NCBI GenBank assembly: GCA_964558915.1
Contig: CAZLFV010000012.1
Span: forward strand, 1-42,929
Length of the DNA stretch: 42,929 nucleotides
Direction: 5' to 3'
Origin: CAZKEW01 sp964558915
GTDB lineage: Bacteria; Acidobacteriota; Aminicenantia; Aminicenantales; UBA8522
Both the position numbers and the translations under genes were made by a program. Below, in pieces: positions 13,593 through 22,224 of this stretch. The notes under the pieces were generated by a model. It had not been told where the DNA came from. It searched no databases and worked only from the letters and a program-made list of their open reading frames with translations. The first letter of the stretch is position 1, and each line of letters begins with the position of its first letter.

Positions 13593-15290
13593 ATGAGCAG
13601 TCATAAAAAACAAAAAGGCTCATCCGGAATCGGGTTCATTTTTGGGCTCGTAGCAGTAATCGTATTGATCGTCGGCGGGGCCTTGGCCCTCTATTTCTTT
13701 AAGGGCAAAAAGATCACCACGCAGGATATCGCCTCGGCTGAAAAAATCGTCGCGCTGCACTTCACTGCGAAGGAAAGAAAATTGATGCGCGAAAACCTCA
13801 AGGACAACGCCTCCGCTTATGAGAAGCTCCATAAAGTGCCTTTGCCAAACGATGTTCCGCCGGCTGTTCAGTTCAGCCCTGTTCTTCCAGGGATGAACTT
13901 CAATAAAGAAAAAAAACCATTACCTCCTCTTACCAATGCAGCCATCGAACGGCCCGCTAACCTCGACGATCTGGCCTTTTTTCCGGTGACGGCTCTGTCC
14001 GAGCTCGTCCGCGCGCGCAAGGTGACTTCCACCGAACTCACCAGGATGTACTTAACCCGGTTGAAAAAATACGGCCCTCGCCTGGAATGCGTCATCAGCC
14101 TGACTGAGGAATTGGCCTTGGCCCAAGCCAAGAGGGCAGACGAAGAAATCTCTGCAGGCCGGTACCGGGGACCTCTGCATGGAATTCCCTGGGGAGCCAA
14201 GGACCTTCTGGCCACCAAAGGAACAAAAACCACGTGGGGCGCGATGCCCTACAAGGATCAAATAATCGACCTCAACGCAACGGTTGTCGAGCGCCTGGAG
14301 CAGGCCGGAGCCGTGCTTGTGGCGAAACTAACGATGGGCGCTCTGGCCTGGGGAGATGTTTGGTTTGGCGGGAAAACAAGAAATCCGTGGAACTATGATG
14401 AGGGTTCAAGCGGTTCGTCGGCAGGCTCTGCTTCGGCCGTAGCCGCAGGGCTCGTCGGGTTTGCCATCGGCACAGAAACCTGGGGGTCTATCGTCTCGCC
14501 TTCAACGCGATGCGGTGTGACCGGGCTGCGTCCGACCTACGGCCGGGTCCCGCGGAGCGGAGCCATGGCTTTGAGCTGGAGCATGGACAAAATCGGGGCG
14601 ATCTGCCGTTCAGTAGAAGATTGTGCCCTTGTGTTCGAGGCAGTCTACGGACCAGACGGCAAAGACCTGACGGTTCTGGACCTTCCTTTCAACTGGGATC
14701 CCGGCCTTGACTTGAAATCCCTGCGCATCGGTTATTTGAAAAAAGCCTTCGATAAGGATTACCCGACAAAGAAAAACGATGAGGCCTCGCTTGGAGTGCT
14801 GCGCTCGCTGGGGCTAGAGCTTATTCCTTTCGACCTACCCGAACATCTTCCGGTTGAGGAGATTTCCTTTATTTTGGACGCTGAGGCGGCCGCGGCATTC
14901 TCCGAGCTAACACTGAGCAACCGAGATGACCTGATGGTCCGGCAGGAAAAGGACGCCTGGCCGAATGTTTTTCGCCAGGCCCGGTTCATCCCGGCCGTCG
15001 AGTACATCCAGGCCAACAGGGTGCGCACACGGTTGATGGAGGAAATGGCGGTAAAGATGAAAAGCATTGACGTATATGTTGCCCCGTCATTCGGGGATAA
15101 CAACCTCCTTCTCACTAACCTCACCGGCCATCCCGCAGTGGTCGTGCCCAACGGGTTCACTGAGAAAGGAACGCCAACGAGCATTTCTTTTATCGGGAAT
15201 CCGTTCGAAGAGGCGAAGACGCTCCGCGTGGCCCAGGCCTTCCAGGCGGCCACGACGTTTCACCTGAAGCACCCGACGCTCAAGGAGTAG
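13593..15290 (+). CDS. Membrane-anchored amidase-signature enzyme
   Basis: Amidase-signature hydrolase of 565 residues with one N-terminal transmembrane helix (about residues 13-36) and the catalytic domain probably outside the cytoplasm. The Ser-cisSer-Lys triad is Lys203 (GIPWGAKDL), Ser275 (in GSSGSSAGSA) and Ser299 (TETWGSIVSP), with spacing that matches fatty-acid amide hydrolase. It is longer than GatA and lacks GatB/GatC neighbours, so tRNA amidotransferase is unlikely. The residues between the helix and the catalytic domain (about 40-125) are a linker unlike other amidases I recognise. GGAGG precedes the ATG. The natural amide substrate is unknown. Confidence 0.9.
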   Translation: MSSHKKQKGSSGIGFIFGLVAVIVLIVGGALALYFFKGKKITTQDIASAEKIVALHFTAKERKLMRENLKDNASAYEKLHKVPLPNDVPPAVQFSPVLPGMNFNKEKKPLPPLTNAAIERPANLDDLAFFPVTALSELVRARKVTSTELTRMYLTRLKKYGPRLECVISLTEELALAQAKRADEEISAGRYRGPLHGIPWGAKDLLATKGTKTTWGAMPYKDQIIDLNATVVERLEQAGAVLVAKLTMGALAWGDVWFGGKTRNPWNYDEGSSGSSAGSASAVAAGLVGFAIGTETWGSIVSPSTRCGVTGLRPTYGRVPRSGAMALSWSMDKIGAICRSVEDCALVFEAVYGPDGKDLTVLDLPFNWDPGLDLKSLRIGYLKKAFDKDYPTKKNDEASLGVLRSLGLELIPFDLPEHLPVEEISFILDAEAAAAFSELTLSNRDDLMVRQEKDAWPNVFRQARFIPAVEYIQANRVRTRLMEEMAVKMKSIDVYVAPSFGDNNLLLTNLTGHPAVVVPNGFTEKGTPTSISFIGNPFEEAKTLRVAQAFQAATTFHLKHPTLKE

Positions 15291-15346
15291 GTGCGCACCC
15301 CCAATTCAATTTGACAAAGGCAGAGGATATTTAGGAATATTTGAAA

Positions 15347-17068
15347 ATGGATCCGGCAAAAACAATGCTTGCGGCCGCAAACATTGAAAGATACGAAAAA
15401 TCCATCGAAGAGGCGTTGGCCGCTCTGTCTAGCCAAAAAATCATCTCTAGAATCTGGAAGAAGGATTGGACCGTTTGGCGGGATGACCACCGGGAGATCG
15501 CCAACCGGCTGGGTTGGCTGACTTCGCCTCAAGACATGGAGCAGACTCAAGACGGCCTAGGCCGTTTTGTCCAGGTCTGCCGCTCCAAAGGCTTTACTCA
15601 TGCTCTCCTGCTCGGCATGGGAGGATCGAGCCTGGCGCCGCTAGTGCTCGGGGATATATTCAAGCCCGCCCCTGGAAACCTCGACCTCGACATCCTGGAT
15701 TCGACGGACCCCGCTGCAGTGCTCGACTTCCAGAAAAAACTGACGCCTGGAAAAACTCTTTTCATCGTATCATCCAAATCTGGAACAACAATCGAAACAG
15801 AGTCTTTCTTCAAGTTCTTCTGGAATCGCGCCGCCTCTTCCCTAGGAGAGGAACGGGCAGGAGCGCATTTCGCGGCCGTCACGGACCCAGGGACTCCTCT
15901 TGAAGACTCGGCCAAGCGTCTTCGGTTTGCCTTCACTTTCCACGGCAACCCGGAAATCGGAGGCCGTTTTTCGGCCCTCTCCCCTTTTGGTCTCGTACCC
16001 GCTAGCCTCAAGGGCATCCCCATCGGTGAGATCCTTCGGACAGCCAAGGACATGGCCGCTCTCTGCTGCGCGGAAACCGACCTCAAGCACAACCCAGGGG
16101 CATACTTGGGGACGATTTTGGGAGTCCTGAACCAGAACGGCTTTGACAAAGCAACTCTTCTGTTCCCACGTCGCCTTGAAACTCTCGGCCTCTGGCTCGA
16201 ACAGCTCCTGGCTGAAAGCACGGGGAAGGAAGGCCGGGGCATACTGCCCGTGACCGGAGAACCGATCGGCCCGGCGAGGATATATGGCCCTGACCGTTTT
16301 TTTGTTTATATTCAGGAAAAAGGCTGCGCCAGAAACCCTGAAATCACGCCGCTCGAGCGCGCCGGATTCCCCATAATCTCCCTGACATTCCCTGGTCCTC
16401 ATCACGTCGGAACCCAGTTCTTTCTGTGGGAATTTGCCACGGCAGTGGCGGGATTTTTCCTCCGGATCAATCCTTTTGACCAGCCCAACGTAGAGTCAGC
16501 CAAAAAGAAAACCCGCGAAATCCTTGAAATATACCGCCGGCAGGGTGTTTTTCCGGCTGAAAATCCGACCTTTGAAAGCACAGAAGTTGCGTTGTTCTCA
16601 GATATGAGAGTCTCATCTTTAGAAAGCGGCTTAAACACGTTCCTGGGACAGGCCCGCGCTGGCGACTACGTGGCCATCCAGGCCTTCGTGGCCCCGAAAA
16701 AACAAACAACCGCACTTCTTCAGGACCTCAGGATCGTGCTTCGGGAGCGGACAGGACTGGCCACAGTCATAGGCTACGGGCCCCGTTTTCTCCATTCCAC
16801 AGGGCAACTCCACAAGGGCGACAGGGGAAACGGAATGTTCCTCCAGATCACCGCCGAGGATGAGAAGGATGTGGCTATTCCGGATGAGCCGGGCTCGCCC
16901 CGGTCAACCCTCACCTTCGGAGCGCTCAAAGCTGCCCAAGCTCGCGGAGATTTTGAGACTTTAAAGTCGTCGGGCCGCCGGATCATCCGCCTCCATTTGC
17001 GAAAAGACGTGAGAGAAGGGCTCAAGAAAACGATTCAACTTTTCCGGTCGATCGGGTCGACCGCCTAA
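15347..17068 (+). CDS. pgi: Glucose-6-phosphate isomerase
   Basis: Phosphoglucose isomerase of 573 residues, interconverting glucose-6-phosphate and fructose-6-phosphate. Two SIS domains hold GMGGSSLAPLVL, LDSTDPAAV and SSKSGTTIETESFF for phosphate binding. GPHHVGTQFFLWEFATAVAG and NPFDQPNVESAKK lie in the second domain, and YGPRFLHSTGQLHKG near the C-terminus includes a His of the active site. The sequence resembles the isomerase half of fused transaldolase-PGI proteins more than E. coli Pgi, but no transaldolase domain is attached. The ATG at 15347 follows AGGAA at about 10 bases; a TTG two codons upstream is less likely. It is followed at 10 bases by the URO-D-like gene. Confidence 0.93.
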   Translation: MDPAKTMLAAANIERYEKSIEEALAALSSQKIISRIWKKDWTVWRDDHREIANRLGWLTSPQDMEQTQDGLGRFVQVCRSKGFTHALLLGMGGSSLAPLVLGDIFKPAPGNLDLDILDSTDPAAVLDFQKKLTPGKTLFIVSSKSGTTIETESFFKFFWNRAASSLGEERAGAHFAAVTDPGTPLEDSAKRLRFAFTFHGNPEIGGRFSALSPFGLVPASLKGIPIGEILRTAKDMAALCCAETDLKHNPGAYLGTILGVLNQNGFDKATLLFPRRLETLGLWLEQLLAESTGKEGRGILPVTGEPIGPARIYGPDRFFVYIQEKGCARNPEITPLERAGFPIISLTFPGPHHVGTQFFLWEFATAVAGFFLRINPFDQPNVESAKKKTREILEIYRRQGVFPAENPTFESTEVALFSDMRVSSLESGLNTFLGQARAGDYVAIQAFVAPKKQTTALLQDLRIVLRERTGLATVIGYGPRFLHSTGQLHKGDRGNGMFLQITAEDEKDVAIPDEPGSPRSTLTFGALKAAQARGDFETLKSSGRRIIRLHLRKDVREGLKKTIQLFRSIGSTA

Positions 17069-17078
17069 AGGAAGGCTG

Positions 17079-18338
17079 ATGACATCGAAGGAAAGAGTCC
17101 TGGCGAGCTTTAACCATCGCCGGCCCGATGCGGTTCCGGTAGATTTCGGGTCAACCGCAGTCACGGGAATCCACGTGGCCATGGTGGCCAAGCTGCGCGA
17201 TTACTACGGCCTCGAGCAACGGCCCGTCAAAGTCTATGAGCCCTACCAGATGCTCGGTCTGATCGAGGACGACCTCAAAAGAATGATGGGAATCGATGTG
17301 GAGGGAATCCCTCCCCGTGAGACGCTGTTCGGGTTTCGCAACGAGAATTGGAAGCCGTGGACGCTTCCAAGTGGGCTTGAAGTTCTCGTCTCCGGGCATT
17401 TTCAGACCACCACAGACAGGAACGGTGACATCCTTATCTACCCAAAAGGAGATCTCTGCGCCCCGGCCAGCGGACGGATGCCCAAGGACGGCTTCTTTTT
17501 TGACACGATCGTCCGGCAGGAGCCAATTGATGAGACCCGACTGAACCCCGAGGACAACCTGGAGGAGTTCGGCCCTATTTCGGAGGCAGACCTCGATTAC
17601 TTTGCCGTGGAAGCCAAGCGCGCCTCTGCCACTGGACGGGCTGTCATGGCCACGTTCGGAGGGACGGCATTCGGCGACATCGCCCTCGTCCCGGCGCCCT
17701 TTCTCAAGCGCCCCAAGGGAATCCGGGATATCGAAGAATGGTATATTTCGACGGTCACCCGCCCGGGCTATATCCACCAGGTTTTTGAGAAGCAAACGGA
17801 AATCGGGCTTGACAATCTCGAAAAAACCGCTCGAGCCGTGGGAGACGAGGTCGATGCCGTTTTCATCTGCGGGACGGATTTCGGGACCCAGCAGTCTCAG
17901 TTTTGTTCCGTTGAGACATTTCGGCGGCTTTATTTCCCATATTACAAGAAAATCAACGACTGGATCCATACCCGGACCGGCTGGAAAACGTTCAAACACT
18001 CCTGCGGAGCTATCGAGCCTTTCATCGAGGCCATGATTGAATGCGGGTTTGATATCCTCAACCCGGTCCAGTGCTCGGCAAAAGGGATGGACCCTCTCCG
18101 GCTCAAGAAAGCCTTCGGCGACCGGGTCATTTTCTGGGGCGGAGGTGTGGACACGCAATCCACGTTTGCCTTCGGGACTCCGGGAGAAGTCCGCGAGCAG
18201 GTCCTGCAAAGGTGCGAGATATTTTCGGCCGGCGGCGGTTTCATATTCAATACCGTGCACAATATTCAGGCGAATACACCAATTGAGAACGTCATCGCCA
18301 TGATCGAGGCCGTCAGGGAATTCAACGGAAAAAAATAA
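17079..18338 (+). CDS. Uroporphyrinogen decarboxylase-like (URO-D/MtaA superfamily) protein
   Basis: TIM-barrel protein of 419 residues in the URO-D/corrinoid methyltransferase superfamily. The N-terminus MTSKERVLASFNHRRPDAVPVDF is typical of this group. A zinc-site candidate is KHSCGAIEPFIE followed by ECGFDILNPVQ, as in MtaA/CmuA-type enzymes; WGGGVDTQ is the later glycine-rich strand. True HemE is shorter and lacks the cysteine site. Proteins like this often sit beside glycan-degradation genes with no known reaction. The start follows AGGAAGG closely. It lies between pgi and the glycosidase-like lipoprotein with gaps of only 10 and 13 bases. Confidence 0.82.
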   Translation: MTSKERVLASFNHRRPDAVPVDFGSTAVTGIHVAMVAKLRDYYGLEQRPVKVYEPYQMLGLIEDDLKRMMGIDVEGIPPRETLFGFRNENWKPWTLPSGLEVLVSGHFQTTTDRNGDILIYPKGDLCAPASGRMPKDGFFFDTIVRQEPIDETRLNPEDNLEEFGPISEADLDYFAVEAKRASATGRAVMATFGGTAFGDIALVPAPFLKRPKGIRDIEEWYISTVTRPGYIHQVFEKQTEIGLDNLEKTARAVGDEVDAVFICGTDFGTQQSQFCSVETFRRLYFPYYKKINDWIHTRTGWKTFKHSCGAIEPFIEAMIECGFDILNPVQCSAKGMDPLRLKKAFGDRVIFWGGGVDTQSTFAFGTPGEVREQVLQRCEIFSAGGGFIFNTVHNIQANTPIENVIAMIEAVREFNGKK

Positions 18339-18351
18339 TGGGGAGGCGCGT

Positions 18352-21306
18352 ATGAAAACACGCAAGGCCGGGGCATTTCTACTGGTTTGCTTCGCGCTGC
18401 TATCGGCCTCATGCGCGGATTCACGAAAAGCCCTCATTATCGTCCGGCCCAAGAAGGCTTCGTCGCTAGAGAGATTGGCCGCTCGAGAAATCCGCCGCTA
18501 TATTTATGTGCGCACGGGCAGACTTTTCCCGATCAAACCAAAAGATGATCTCAACGCGGGTAAACCGGCGGTCGTTGTCTCACAAAAGGAGCACTTCCTC
18601 AAGGCCAATCTTGGGAACAAAGAGTTCAGGAAAAACGTGGCCAATTTGGGCGCCCAGGAATATGTGCTCCAAACTCAGAGCCGCCCGGGAAAGCGGACCG
18701 TGTTTATTATCGGAGGGGACGGGCCCGGAACTCTTTATGGCGCCTATCGTTTGGCAGAAAAAATGGGCGTCCGCTTTTTCCTCGATGGCGATGTCATTCC
18801 CGACCTCAAGGTCAACCCCGACCTTCCCATGATTGATGAACACGGAAAACCCCTGTTCAAGTTGAGGGGAATTCTTCCCTTTCACGATTTCCCCGAAGGC
18901 CCCGACTGGTGGAACGACGACGAATACAAAGCCGTCCTGGCTCAGCTTCCCAAATTGAGGATGAACTTTTTCGGCCTGCATACATATCCGGAGGGGCATC
19001 CCAACGCCGAGCCGACGGTCTGGATCGGGCTTCCCGAGGACAGCGCCGCAGACGGGACCGTGCGCTCGAGCTATCCCGCGAGCTACCAGAATACAGAACG
19101 CGGAAACTGGGGCTATGAGCCGACCAAGACCAGTCATTATCATTTCGGCGCTTCCGGGCTTTTTGAAAATGACAATTATGGCCCTGAGGTCATGAACGGG
19201 CTGATTCCCGAGCCTAAAACAATGGAGGACTCAAACGCGCTCTTCAACCGGACCGGAGCACTCTTGAAAGATGCTTTTGAATTCGCCCGTTCCCTGGGCA
19301 TCAAAACCTGCGTCGGGACAGAGATGCCGCTGACTATTCCGGAATGGATCAAAAAGCGTCTCGAAGAGCAAGGGAAGAGCCCTCAGGATACAGCCATCGT
19401 TAAGGAGCTTTATAAAGGTCTTTTTTCCCGTATCAAAAAGGCCTATCCCCTGGATTATTACTGGCTCTGGACAGACGAGACCTGGACCTGGAGCGATGCG
19501 CCCGAGGAACAGGTCAAAGCTGTCGCAAACGACCTAGAGACAGCGCTTCAAGCCGCCGCAGAAGCCCGAGCTCCGTTTGGAATGGCCACGTGCGGTTGGG
19601 TCCTCGGGCCGCCGATTGACCGGACACTCTTCGACCGGCTGTTGCCCAAGGACGTTGCTGTAAGCTGCATCAACCGGGAAGTTGGCAAGGCTCCTGTTGA
19701 CCCCGCCTTCGGCCGGATCAGAGGCAGGTCCAAGTGGGCCATCCCCTGGCTTGAAGACGACCCAGCGCTAACATCACCTCAGCTTTGGGTGGGACGGATG
19801 CGGCGGGATGCTCTTGATGCGCGGAACTATGGTTGCGACGGGCTTCTCGGCATCCACTGGCGGACCAAGATCCTTGGACCTAACATATTGGCTCTGGCCT
19901 GGGCCGCTTGGGATCAAAGCGGCTGGGCGGAGTCAGCAGCTTCCTCCAGAGAAGAGGAGGGTCCTGTTGGCGGTGTTTATGTAACGTGTGGCGACCTGGA
20001 CGTTGCGGGAACGACCGAACGGCTGGTTTATAGCGACAGCAGGGACAGAGTTTATGGTTATCATCTGCACGTCCCCAACGGCGTCTACGATGTGACCCTT
20101 CAGTTTTGCGAAGGCGAATTCAAGGAAAGGGGGCGCCGGGTTTTTGATATCTCCCTTCAAGGCCAAAAGGTTCTCAGCAAATTGGATATTTTTGCCCGAG
20201 CCGGCCGCCTCAGGGCTCTGGACATCGGATTCAAAAATATCATTGTGGAAAACGGCCACTTGAATATCGATTTTTCTGATCGCATCCATTACCCCTGCGT
20301 CGCGGGTATCGCGGTCCGAGGAAAAAATTCTCTCAGGAAAATAAACTGCGGCGGAGCCGCCTTTAAGGACTATGAGTCTGATTGGCCGGAGACAGCCCGC
20401 TTTCTCGCTACGCTCGATTTTTATCAGGACTGGGCCGCAGCTCAGTTCGGGCCGGAGGTGGGCGCGGCCATAGCTCCCATTTTCGCGCGCCTTGATGGCA
20501 GACTTCCCCAGCCTTCGACCTGGATAGGAGGGCCGGGAGGGATCGCCCCGGACACGCGCCCCTGGGAAACCATCGCCAAAGAATATCAGTTCGTGGATGA
20601 GTTGGCTTCCATCAAGCCAAGGATTAAAGGCAAGGGAAACACCGAAAGGTTCGCTTACTGGCTGGCGAACTTCTCCTATATGCGCGAGGTTTCCCGGCTC
20701 GAATGTCTCTGGGCCGAGTACAATGCTTGCCTGAAAAACATCAAAGCCAGGGCCGACGAGAATTCCAGGGCATCCCTGGCCCGCGAAGTCCTCCTTCCGC
20801 TCCGCAAGCGCCTGGTGGACGCGCTAAAATCCGTGTACAGTTACCTGCTGGCCACAGTCAGCACTACCGGTGAGATGGGGACTGTGGCGAATTGGGAGCA
20901 GCATCTCCTGCCGGGCTTGATGAAAAAGCCAGGCGAAGAGCTGAGAGAGATTCTCAAGAGCGAACTGCCTGCTGAAGCGAAACTCCCCGAGACATATGGC
21001 GGCCCGATCCGCATTATCATACCGGCCACCCGGACCTTGCTCCGGGCGGACGAGCCGCTTCATCTCAAAGTCATAATTCTCAGCCAAGAACAGCCGGAAG
21101 AGGCAGCCTTATTCTGGAGGGAAATGGGCCGAGGAAAATATCAAGCGATCCCTCTCGAGAAATTGGCCGGGGGAGTCTACCAGGTTTCTTGCCCCAGTAG
21201 TGGAAAAGACCTGGAGTATTATGTCAGAGTAAAGATGAGCACCGGAGATTTGTATTTTCCGGCCACCGCGCCTGAGCTCAGCCAAACGGCCGTCAGGATA
21301 GAATAG
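18352..21306 (+). CDS. GH67-like glycosidase lipoprotein with malectin domain
   Basis: Large exported protein of 984 residues. The signal peptide ends with lipobox LLSASC (Cys21). Residues about 25-160 resemble the N-terminal domain of alpha-glucuronidases (LAAREIRRYIYVRTGR, GGDGPGTLYGAYRLAEKMG). Residues about 165-510 form a TIM-barrel-like region with WLWTDETWTW. Residues about 535-656 read as a malectin carbohydrate-binding domain (GDLDVAGTTERLVYSD, YDVTLQFCEGEF). The C-terminal third ends with a beta-rich segment and is unassigned. An outer-membrane or periplasmic glycan hydrolase, perhaps of uronic-acid-bearing chains, is the best guess; the catalytic residues are not identified. Confidence 0.78.
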   Translation: MKTRKAGAFLLVCFALLSASCADSRKALIIVRPKKASSLERLAAREIRRYIYVRTGRLFPIKPKDDLNAGKPAVVVSQKEHFLKANLGNKEFRKNVANLGAQEYVLQTQSRPGKRTVFIIGGDGPGTLYGAYRLAEKMGVRFFLDGDVIPDLKVNPDLPMIDEHGKPLFKLRGILPFHDFPEGPDWWNDDEYKAVLAQLPKLRMNFFGLHTYPEGHPNAEPTVWIGLPEDSAADGTVRSSYPASYQNTERGNWGYEPTKTSHYHFGASGLFENDNYGPEVMNGLIPEPKTMEDSNALFNRTGALLKDAFEFARSLGIKTCVGTEMPLTIPEWIKKRLEEQGKSPQDTAIVKELYKGLFSRIKKAYPLDYYWLWTDETWTWSDAPEEQVKAVANDLETALQAAAEARAPFGMATCGWVLGPPIDRTLFDRLLPKDVAVSCINREVGKAPVDPAFGRIRGRSKWAIPWLEDDPALTSPQLWVGRMRRDALDARNYGCDGLLGIHWRTKILGPNILALAWAAWDQSGWAESAASSREEEGPVGGVYVTCGDLDVAGTTERLVYSDSRDRVYGYHLHVPNGVYDVTLQFCEGEFKERGRRVFDISLQGQKVLSKLDIFARAGRLRALDIGFKNIIVENGHLNIDFSDRIHYPCVAGIAVRGKNSLRKINCGGAAFKDYESDWPETARFLATLDFYQDWAAAQFGPEVGAAIAPIFARLDGRLPQPSTWIGGPGGIAPDTRPWETIAKEYQFVDELASIKPRIKGKGNTERFAYWLANFSYMREVSRLECLWAEYNACLKNIKARADENSRASLAREVLLPLRKRLVDALKSVYSYLLATVSTTGEMGTVANWEQHLLPGLMKKPGEELREILKSELPAEAKLPETYGGPIRIIIPATRTLLRADEPLHLKVIILSQEQPEEAALFWREMGRGKYQAIPLEKLAGGVYQVSCPSSGKDLEYYVRVKMSTGDLYFPATAPELSQTAVRIE

Positions 21307-21318
21307 GCCTGCTTGCGT

Positions 21319-22101
21319 TTAATAGAGTCCAGCAAAAATAAGGTCCGCATGAAAGAGGTCACGGGTTTTTCTGCGGACTTTGACATCAACTGTGTCTTTG
21401 ATGCTGATATAAAACCAGAATTTATTGAATAAGGACAGCTTATTAATATAATAACGGGCAAAGTTAGTCTCCGCATCGATAAGGATTTTTCCCACGGTCT
21501 TGCCCTCCTCGCCAATCAAAGTAATGGCGTCGGCCTCTTTTCCGTCCGCAGTCTTGACTTTGGTCAAAGCGCCATAGATCTTGACTTTGCCCTTGCCTTC
21601 CCACTCCTGGGTCTTGTCCGCGGAAGTGATGTTCAAAGTCGGGAAGCCCTGCCGATCTCGCATCGAGATGTGGTCTTTTAAAAACACTTCCTCCGTTCTG
21701 GTGAAAATATTCCGATACTGTCCCGCTTCCTTGATATCGATGCTCTCGGCCACAAGAACCGAGGGATCGTCCTTGAGAAGCGCGCCTTTGACTTTGATTT
21801 CTTTCCCAGCCAGGACACTAGCATCACGGCGTTCAATCGTCCCCTGAATATAGATGTCAAAACCCTTGGCTGCTGGCAGATAAAAATATTTGCCCAACCC
21901 GACCTTCACGATCCCCTCGTATTCATTCACCCCGCCAGCAGGTGCAACTTCCTGCCCTTGAGCTGAAGACTGCGCGGCTTCCTGAGGAGAGGCCATTCCT
22001 GCAAGCGCCACAGTCAGGGCGACCAGGCTGAGAAGGGTTAAACGGGATATCATCTGGAATTTGCTCCGGCCTTCCATCCAAGGTCTTTTGAGAAGAGTCA
22101 T
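21319..22101 (-). CDS. Exported protein of unknown function
   Basis: Protein of 260 residues that I do not recognise. A signal-type hydrophobic stretch lies at about residues 19-36 (LTLLSLVALTVALAGMA) after an extended basic start. Residues about 60-100 and 100-170 are beta-rich and resemble OB-fold-like segments (IQGTIERRDASVLAGKEIKVKG, WEGKGKVKIYGALTKVKTADG). The start at 22101 is chosen over 22131 because GGAGG lies 8 bases upstream. It converges with the glycosidase-like gene, leaving only 12 bases, and lies upstream on the same strand as no close partner except the FecR gene behind it. Confidence 0.62.
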   Translation of the reverse strand: MTLLKRPWMEGRSKFQMISRLTLLSLVALTVALAGMASPQEAAQSSAQGQEVAPAGGVNEYEGIVKVGLGKYFYLPAAKGFDIYIQGTIERRDASVLAGKEIKVKGALLKDDPSVLVAESIDIKEAGQYRNIFTRTEEVFLKDHISMRDRQGFPTLNITSADKTQEWEGKGKVKIYGALTKVKTADGKEADAITLIGEEGKTVGKILIDAETNFARYYINKLSLFNKFWFYISIKDTVDVKVRRKTRDLFHADLIFAGLY

Positions 22102-22165
22102 TGCTGATACCTCCAAACTTAAATCAGACAAAAGAGCCAGAATATTGCCCTCAGAATGAAAATAT

Positions 22166-22194
22166 TTTATACCACCGAAAAAAACAAAAGTAAA
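22166..22194 (-). promoter_or_regulatory. Sigma70-type promoter of the exported unknown
   Basis: Minus-strand TTTACT (22189-22194), 17-base spacer, TATAAA (22166-22171), about 65 bases before the start at 22101. It gives this gene a promoter of its own rather than read-through from the FecR gene. Confidence 0.6.
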
Positions 22195-22224
22195 GAAGAA
22201 ATTATCCGCGGGAAAACGGGGCGA

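Noticed and set aside
17151..18452. 433-codon minus-strand open frame opposite the URO-D-like gene
   Set aside because: It is a shadow of a well-supported coding gene; its product has no recognisable motifs and no good start site.
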